Assembly (NCBI RefSeq): GCF_014655955.1 | Contig: NZ_BNBO01000041.1 | Span: 1 to 64,000, forward strand | Direction: 5' to 3' | Origin: Kitasatospora indigofera | Lineage (GTDB): Bacteria > Actinomycetota > Actinomycetes > Streptomycetales > Streptomycetaceae | Length of the DNA: 64,000 nucleotides | Part shown: in pieces, positions 59,254-64,000 of the stretch | Layout: every line of letters starts with the position of its first letter | Numbering within the stretch: the stretch's first letter is position 1 | The notes under the pieces: generated by a model | Told to the model about the DNA's origin: nothing | Databases searched by the model: none | What the model saw: only the letters and a program-made list of their open reading frames with translations | Translations under genes and position numbers: made by a program

Positions 59254-60274
59254 GGGTAGGCCGAGGTCGTCGAAGGTGACGGTGCGGGACATCGCCACGG
59301 CTGCGGGCGTCTCGATCGCGACCGTTTCCCGGGTGATGAACGGGCAGGCGAGCGTGAGCACGGAGACCCGCGAGGCCGTGGAGGGGGCGATGGCGCGGCT
59401 CGGTACGCCGCAGGCGCGCGCCCGGGTCGCCGGGCGGCCGGGCCGGGACGTACTGGTGCGCTGCCCCTACGTGCTCACCGACTACTTCGGGATCATCGTC
59501 TCCGCGGTCGCCGAGACCCTGGAGCTGCACGAACGGCAGGTGATCCTCAATGCCGGGGACGCGATACGGCCCTCGGAGGTCCTCGCCGGACTGCCCGACC
59601 GGGCCCAGCTGGGGGGCGCGATCCTGATCCTCCCGCCGGAGCCGGCGCGCGACCTCAAGGCCCTCCGGGAGCGGGACTTCCCGTTCGTGGTGATCGACCC
59701 CCGCACCCCGCTGCCGCGCGACATCGCCGCCGTGTCCGCCGCGCACTTCTCCGGCGCGCGGAGCGTCACGGCCCACCTGGTGTCCCTGGGGCACCGGCGG
59801 ATCGGGATGATCGGCGGCCCCGAGGACTGGCTGGCCAGCCGGTCGCGCCTGGCCGGCCACGCCTCCGCCCTCGCGGAGGTGGGCGTCCTGCCCTCGCCGG
59901 AGCTGTGCAGCAGCATCGAGCCGACCTCCGACTGGGGGTACAGCACCGCGGCCCACCTGCTCGACCTGCCCGAACGGCCCACCGCCCTGGTCACGTTCAA
60001 CGACAAGGCCGCCGTGGGCTCGCTGCGCGCCGCGTACGAGCGGGGGCTGCGGGTCCCCGAGGACCTGTCGATCGCGGGGTTCGACGACGTCTACCTCAGC
60101 AGCAGCACCGTGCCGATGCTCACCACCGTCCGCCAGCCGCTGGGGGAACTCGGCCGGATGGCCGTCAGCCTGCTGATGCGCCTGATGGACGGTCACGCGG
60201 TGGAGACCCTGCACGTCGAACTCGCCACCGAGCTCATCGTCCGCGGCTCGACCGGCCCGGTCCCGACGACCTGA
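59252..60274 (+). CDS. LacI family transcriptional regulator
   Basis: 340 residues from the ATG at 59252, nine bases after AAAGG; an ATG three codons upstream lies in the operator repeat. HTH (TVRDIATAAGVSIATVSRVM, hinge NGQASVSTETREAVEGAMA) and a periplasmic-binding-like sensor domain (ALVTFNDKAAVGSLRAAYER, LSIAGFDDVYLSSSTVPMLT). It probably represses the divergent GH30 gene, perhaps both, until a glucan-derived sugar binds. Confidence 0.9.
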   Translation: MGRPRSSKVTVRDIATAAGVSIATVSRVMNGQASVSTETREAVEGAMARLGTPQARARVAGRPGRDVLVRCPYVLTDYFGIIVSAVAETLELHERQVILNAGDAIRPSEVLAGLPDRAQLGGAILILPPEPARDLKALRERDFPFVVIDPRTPLPRDIAAVSAAHFSGARSVTAHLVSLGHRRIGMIGGPEDWLASRSRLAGHASALAEVGVLPSPELCSSIEPTSDWGYSTAAHLLDLPERPTALVTFNDKAAVGSLRAAYERGLRVPEDLSIAGFDDVYLSSSTVPMLTTVRQPLGELGRMAVSLLMRLMDGHAVETLHVELATELIVRGSTGPVPTT

Positions 60275-60670
60275 CGCCCCCGGCACCGCCCGCACCACGG
60301 CCGGGTCGCAGCCCCTGGCACGCCTTCACCTTCTTGAAGAACGCCAGGGGCTGCGGCGGGTCCGGACCAGGAGGCAATCGGCGCCTCCCCCTTGACGGGG
60401 CCGCAGCCACCCCACTTCAATCAGCACCTGAAGACGACAGGTGGCCAGTCGGGACACTGTGTTCACTTGTCGAACAAATACGGGCAGCCGACGGCGGCAA
60501 CGGAACCGAGGTCCGGCTGTGGACCCATGAGTGTGGACCCGCAGCGGCGGCACCGACCAGCGGGAAGGCCGCCCAGGACGCGGCCGGAAGCAGGTCCCGG
60601 GGCGGGCCTTCCGTCCGCGCAAAGCCGGCGGCCGTCCTGGCGAGCCGTGCTGGCGAGCCGAACTGCGGCC
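60275..60670. other. 396-bp intergenic region between convergent genes
   Basis: Contains the hairpin at 60308-60354 and one exact copy of the DeoR half-site TTCAATCA at 60416-60423, without an adjacent gene start. The stretch 60460-60485 is AT-richer than its surroundings. No gene supported. Confidence 0.4.
60308..60354 (+). terminator. branched hairpin after the LacI gene
   Basis: Outer 12-bp stem GCAGCCCCTGGC/GCCAGGGGCTGC encloses a small TTCTTGAAGAA hairpin. It starts 33 bp after the stop. Confidence 0.65.
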
Positions 60671-63600
60671 TCAGGACCGCGCCTGCCGCTCCAGCGCTGC
60701 CCGCGCGAGTTCGGCGAGGCGCTTCGCGTCCGCCAGGACCTCGTCGAGCGGCGGCAGCCGCGGCTCCACGTGCGGCCCCACGGCCGCGATCGCCAGCGCC
60801 GCGTCCTCGGCCGCCCGGGCCGGGTCCTCGGCGAGAACGGCTTCGCCGCGGTGGACCCGGAGCAGGGCGACCGCGTGGAGTCCGGACAGCGTGGTTTCGT
60901 CCCCGGGGCCGAAGACCCGCTGCTGCTGGGGCACCAGCAGCTCGGCCATCCTGAGGGCCCTCTCCAACTCTCCTGCCGTGGCGTAGGCGTTGACGAGGTT
61001 CCCCGCGGAGATCAGGGTGTCGGGGTGGTCCCGGCCCAGTACCCGGCTGCGGCCCGCCAGGACTCGTTCGGAGAGCCGGACGGCCTTGTCGTGCTGCCCG
61101 GCCCGGCGGAAGGACACCGCGACGTTCGCCATGGCACTCAGGGTGTCGGGGTGGTCGACGCCCAGGACCCGCCGCAGGGCGGCCGCGGCCTGCACCTGCA
61201 TGGGGACGGCGACCTCGGGGCGGCCGGCCTGGGCGTACGAGGAGGCGAGCGCGAGCCGGCTGTTGAGGGTGTCGCGATGGTCCGGCCCGAGCACCCGTTC
61301 ACGGGCGGCCAGCACCTCCTCCTCGATCTTCATCGCCTCCGCCACCCGCCCCGCCTGGGCGTAGCCGGAGGCGAGTGCCGCCCGGGCGACGAGCGTCTCC
61401 GGGTGGTCGGGACCTCCGGGCCGGCCCGGGCCGTCCAGGTGGGCGCGCTCGGCCACGACCCGTTCCTTGAGGGCGAGGGCCTCCTCGAACCGGCCGGTGA
61501 TCTCGTAGGTGAGGGCGAGGTTGTTCCGCGATCTCACCGTGTCCTCGTGGAGCACGCCGAGGACTCGTTCCCGTGCGGCCAGGACCTGTTCCTTGAGCGT
61601 CTCGGCGTCGTTGTGCAGTCCCATCTCCGTGTAGGAGGACGCCAGGTTGGACCGGGCCGTCAGGGTGGCGGGGTCGTCGGCACCCCGGAGGCGCTCGAAT
61701 TCGACGGCGACCTGCTTCTGAAGGACGGCGGCCTCCGCCGCGCGGCCGGCCTGCGAGAGTGCGGCGGCCAGGTTCGCCCGAGCGGCCAGGGTGCTCTCGT
61801 GCTCCGGGCCCAGTTCGCGCAGATTCGCCTCCAGGTCCTCGGTCCAGTGGGCCACGGCTTCCTGGTGCAGCCCGGCATGGAGGAGGCTGAGGCCGGCCCG
61901 CTGGCGCAGCGCGAAGCCGGGGAAGAGCTGGAGGACCTCGCTGCCGACGCTCTCCCGCAGGGCGGCGGTGTTGGCCCGGAGGCTGAACGCCAGTCGGTGG
62001 TCGGTGTGGTCCTCCTCGGGCCAGAGCTCGAACAGCGCGAAGATGACGGCACTCTGCTGGCGCTGCGGTTCGGAGGTCGTGTCCCGGGCCGCGCGGGCGG
62101 TCAGCGCGTGGACCGAGACCTCGCGGTGGGCGGCGACCGGCTCCCGGTGCGGCAGGGGAACACCCGCCGGGTAGCTGCTGAGCAGGTTGTAGTTGTGCAG
62201 GACGGCGAGGACGGACAGTGCCTCGTCGGCGGTGACCGGCTGCGGCCCGGGTGCGCCGCTGTCCGGCTCTTCGGCGGTGGCCGGCAGGCCCGGGCCGTGG
62301 AGTTCCCGCACGCCGGCGGCCCGCTGTGCGGCGAGGTACCTGGTCGCGCTCCTGGTGGTCCAGAGGTCCCGGGGGTGGCCGGCCGGGTCGAGCAGGCCCG
62401 CCAGCCGGATCGCGGGGGCGGCGAGGCCCTGGGGCTCGGTCCGCTGGGCGGCGTCCAAGGAGATCAGCAGGGCCGCCGTGACGGGCCGGCCGTATAACTC
62501 GGTGTCGGCCTCCGGCGGCAGCACCGCGTCCAGGGTCCGGGTCCTTTCCCGGAACAGCTCAAGGTAGTCCGCGCAGGTGCGGTGCTGGTTGACCATGTAG
62601 GCGGCGGCGTGCCCGAGGGCGAGCGGCAGGCGTCCGAGCGCCTCGGAGAGTTCCCCCGCCCGCTCGTCGATCAGGTAGGGGAAGCCCGCGGTGGTGAGGC
62701 GTTCGCGCAGGTAGTCGACGCCCTCCTCCGGCTCGTAGACATCCATGGTGACGATCGCCCGGCCGCCGCCGGAGGCGTGGGCGCCGCGCTGCCGGGTGGT
62801 GGCCAGCACCCGGCCGTTGCCCCGCAGTGAACTCCCCGGCCACAGGGGGCCGGGGAGGGTGAAGTCCGCGACGTCGTCGAGTACCACGAGCCAGCTGCGC
62901 TGAGTGGTGCTCAGCCAGTTCAGGAAGCGGCCGGCGTCCTCCCGGACCCGGTCCGGCGCACCGGAGACGCCCGGCACCTGGACGGCGACGGCCGCCTCCG
63001 CGTAGGCGAGGAGGACGGCGACCGGATCCGCCGCGTGTGCCCAGACCACGAGGTCCGTGCCGTCGCGGACCGCCTGCCGGGCGTAGGACGCGGCCAGCTG
63101 GCTCTTGCCGATCCCGCCGCCGCCCGCGAGCACCTGGGACAGCACCACGGTCTCGTGCCCGGCGCGCATCCGGTCGATCCGCTCGCGCACGGCGGTGCGC
63201 GGCTGGAAGGCACTGGCCAGGACGGGGACCGCTCCGATCATGATCGGCCACTGCGGCGCCGGCGAGGGCGGCAGAACGGCACCCCGCGGCGGCGTGGGCC
63301 GGTTCTGCGCCGCGTTCCAGAGTGCCAGGGCCTCCGCGGTCCATTGTTGCTGCTGCTGCCGGTCGTCCCTTGAGCAGATGTCGATGACGGCGTCGACGAA
63401 CTCCCAGGTGATCCCCTCACCGGCGAACCGCCGGTAGACGGTGTCGATCGAGGGGATCTTCGAATCCTTGCGGCTCCCGGGAACCCCTGCCCCGAAGTTC
63501 TCCTCGGTCAGCTTGGGGTGGAACGTCTTCACATTGAAGCCGCTCTGGATGAGCCATTGCCGCAGCAGGACGACGAGATCGTTGATCTCCTGGCTTGGCC

Positions 63601-63676
63601 CCTGCGGCGGAGCCCAAGGACGCCCCCCACGCCCCTTCCCGCTGTCGGCTCGTCCGTCCCCCGGACCTCTTCCCAT
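60671..63676 (-). CDS. NB-ARC/TPR STAND ATPase
   Basis: 1001 residues from the ATG at 63676 after GGGAGGGG. Residues about 20-110 are a novel-looking N-terminal domain (EINDLVVLLRQWLIQSGFNV, PSIDTVYRRFAGEGITWEFV, IDICSRDD). Residues about 150-450 are an NB-ARC ATPase: Walker A GGGGIGKSQLA (Lys191), Walker B WLVVLDDVAD (Asp267/268), sensor VLATTRQRG, GLPL-like LGRLPLALGHA. Residues about 610-980 are TPRs with the LGPDHPDTL-type turn. This matches signal-sensing STAND proteins used in regulation and antiviral defence. No SARP or nuclease domain is attached. Divergent from a 52-residue membrane peptide. Confidence 0.88.
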   Translation of the reverse strand: MGRGPGDGRADSGKGRGGRPWAPPQGPSQEINDLVVLLRQWLIQSGFNVKTFHPKLTEENFGAGVPGSRKDSKIPSIDTVYRRFAGEGITWEFVDAVIDICSRDDRQQQQQWTAEALALWNAAQNRPTPPRGAVLPPSPAPQWPIMIGAVPVLASAFQPRTAVRERIDRMRAGHETVVLSQVLAGGGGIGKSQLAASYARQAVRDGTDLVVWAHAADPVAVLLAYAEAAVAVQVPGVSGAPDRVREDAGRFLNWLSTTQRSWLVVLDDVADFTLPGPLWPGSSLRGNGRVLATTRQRGAHASGGGRAIVTMDVYEPEEGVDYLRERLTTAGFPYLIDERAGELSEALGRLPLALGHAAAYMVNQHRTCADYLELFRERTRTLDAVLPPEADTELYGRPVTAALLISLDAAQRTEPQGLAAPAIRLAGLLDPAGHPRDLWTTRSATRYLAAQRAAGVRELHGPGLPATAEEPDSGAPGPQPVTADEALSVLAVLHNYNLLSSYPAGVPLPHREPVAAHREVSVHALTARAARDTTSEPQRQQSAVIFALFELWPEEDHTDHRLAFSLRANTAALRESVGSEVLQLFPGFALRQRAGLSLLHAGLHQEAVAHWTEDLEANLRELGPEHESTLAARANLAAALSQAGRAAEAAVLQKQVAVEFERLRGADDPATLTARSNLASSYTEMGLHNDAETLKEQVLAARERVLGVLHEDTVRSRNNLALTYEITGRFEEALALKERVVAERAHLDGPGRPGGPDHPETLVARAALASGYAQAGRVAEAMKIEEEVLAARERVLGPDHRDTLNSRLALASSYAQAGRPEVAVPMQVQAAAALRRVLGVDHPDTLSAMANVAVSFRRAGQHDKAVRLSERVLAGRSRVLGRDHPDTLISAGNLVNAYATAGELERALRMAELLVPQQQRVFGPGDETTLSGLHAVALLRVHRGEAVLAEDPARAAEDAALAIAAVGPHVEPRLPPLDEVLADAKRLAELARAALERQARS

Positions 63677-63700
63677 GCGCCCCTCCCGGTCTCGGCAGCC

Positions 63701-63742
63701 GGTTATCGGGTTGATAGCCGGGGTTGTCGTGCCGACAACCCC
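63701..63742. promoter_or_regulatory. two palindromes in the STAND/membrane-peptide promoter
   Basis: GGTTATCGGGTTGATAGCC (63701-63719; 7-bp arms, one mismatch) abuts a perfect 10-bp-arm palindrome GGGGTTGTCG-TGC-CGACAACCCC (63720-63742), 25 bp upstream of the STAND start. Confidence 0.6.
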
Positions 63743-63837
63743 CAACGGCTTTGTGTGAGCCGCGGGCTGATCCACCGTCTTATCAGCAGCCCCGCTCAGG
63801 GGACAGCCGTGAAGCCCGACCGAAAGGGGAATCGGCC

Positions 63838-63996
63838 ATGAAGCGCCGCATCCACCGCCTCCCGATCCGCAGCTCCGCCCAGCGCCCGCCGGCCCGCCGC
63901 CGTCCCAGCCAGGCCACCGTCGCCCTCGTCAACGCCGTCGCCGCAGCCGTCAGCGGGTCCGTGGTCGCCTGGGCACTGTCGCACATCCCCTGGTGA
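63838..63996 (+). CDS. small single-TM peptide
   Basis: 52 residues from the ATG at 63838 with a good ribosome site (AAAGGGGA). The N-terminal half is strongly basic (MKRRIHRLPIRSSAQRPPAR), the C-terminal half is one hydrophobic helix (TVALVNAVAAAVSGSVVAW) ending in LSHIPW. It is unlikely to be noise because of the ribosome site and the clean topology. Divergent from the STAND ATPase with palindromes between, so the two may work together. Function unknown. Confidence 0.6.
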   Translation: MKRRIHRLPIRSSAQRPPARRRPSQATVALVNAVAAAVSGSVVAWALSHIPW

Positions 63997-64000
63997 CCGG

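Noticed and set aside
60471..60500. Small RNA in the LacI-STAND gap
   Set aside because: Apart from slightly higher AT content there is no promoter-terminator pair to support it.

Overview
This window comes from a very GC-rich actinomycete, most likely a member of the Streptomycetaceae (Streptomyces or Kitasatospora). The support is strong third-position GC bias, frequent GTG/TTG starts, several genes without a Shine-Dalgarno sequence just after a TAnnnT box, an SCO2583-type membrane protein, many Streptomyces-type DUF proteins and dense one-component regulators. I see no rRNA, convincing tRNA, CRISPR array or insertion sequence. Functions are inferred from protein motifs and gene context; no database search was run.

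Layout. 0-3.4 kb: two divergent pairs, FAD monooxygenase/TetR and secreted SRPBCC protein/TetR. 3.5-18.3 kb: a sugar island with a DeoR regulator, a ROK protein that has lost its catalytic Asp, a secreted GH27 enzyme, a Tat-exported phospholipase C with a C-terminal discoidin domain, a SIS isomerase/deaminase, a PfkB kinase, a class II aldolase, an ABC sugar importer and an intact ROK kinase. Together they look like an N-acetylgalactosamine/galactosamine (Aga) pathway: release of alpha-GalNAc outside the cell, import, phosphorylation, deamination/isomerisation to tagatose-6-P, then tagatose-1,6-bisphosphate and cleavage to trioses. A GalNAc-6-P deacetylase is missing from the window. Three promoters share a 36-bp inverted repeat (half-site TTCRATCA, centres exactly 28 bp apart) that I propose as the DeoR operator.

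18.6-23.8 kb: class V aminotransferase, CMD/AhpD-like protein divergent from an HxlR regulator, PPOX-like flavoprotein, and SoxR divergent from a 7Fe ferredoxin with a clear SoxR box. 24-29.5 kb and again 33-43.7 kb: small intracellular 'DUF' proteins (DUF6193-, DUF6188-, DUF6086-, YfbM/DUF1877-, DUF6228- and SseB-like), three paralogous HEAT-like proteins and a decayed SMI1/KNR4 (SUKH) gene. This resembles accessory regions that hold polymorphic-toxin immunity genes, though no toxin is present. Between them lie a DJ-1/PfpI operon divergent from a GlxA-type AraC regulator, GNAT, MerR-aldo/keto reductase, LysE and HxlR-MFS units.

43.8-54.4 kb: SnoaL-like/MarR pair with twin operators, a lipoprotein L,D-transpeptidase divergent from a membrane-anchored XRE regulator, a three-gene GTGA-overlapping operon (DUF2071, methyltransferase, membrane protein), a zinc-ribbon membrane protein, and PhoD phosphatase (with a probable PHO box) overlapping a secreted repeat protein. 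54.9-60.3 kb: two secreted GH30 enzymes (CBM13 and discoidin tails) with a divergent LacI regulator. 60.7-64 kb: a 1001-residue NB-ARC/TPR STAND ATPase divergent from a 52-residue single-TM peptide, with two palindromes between them.
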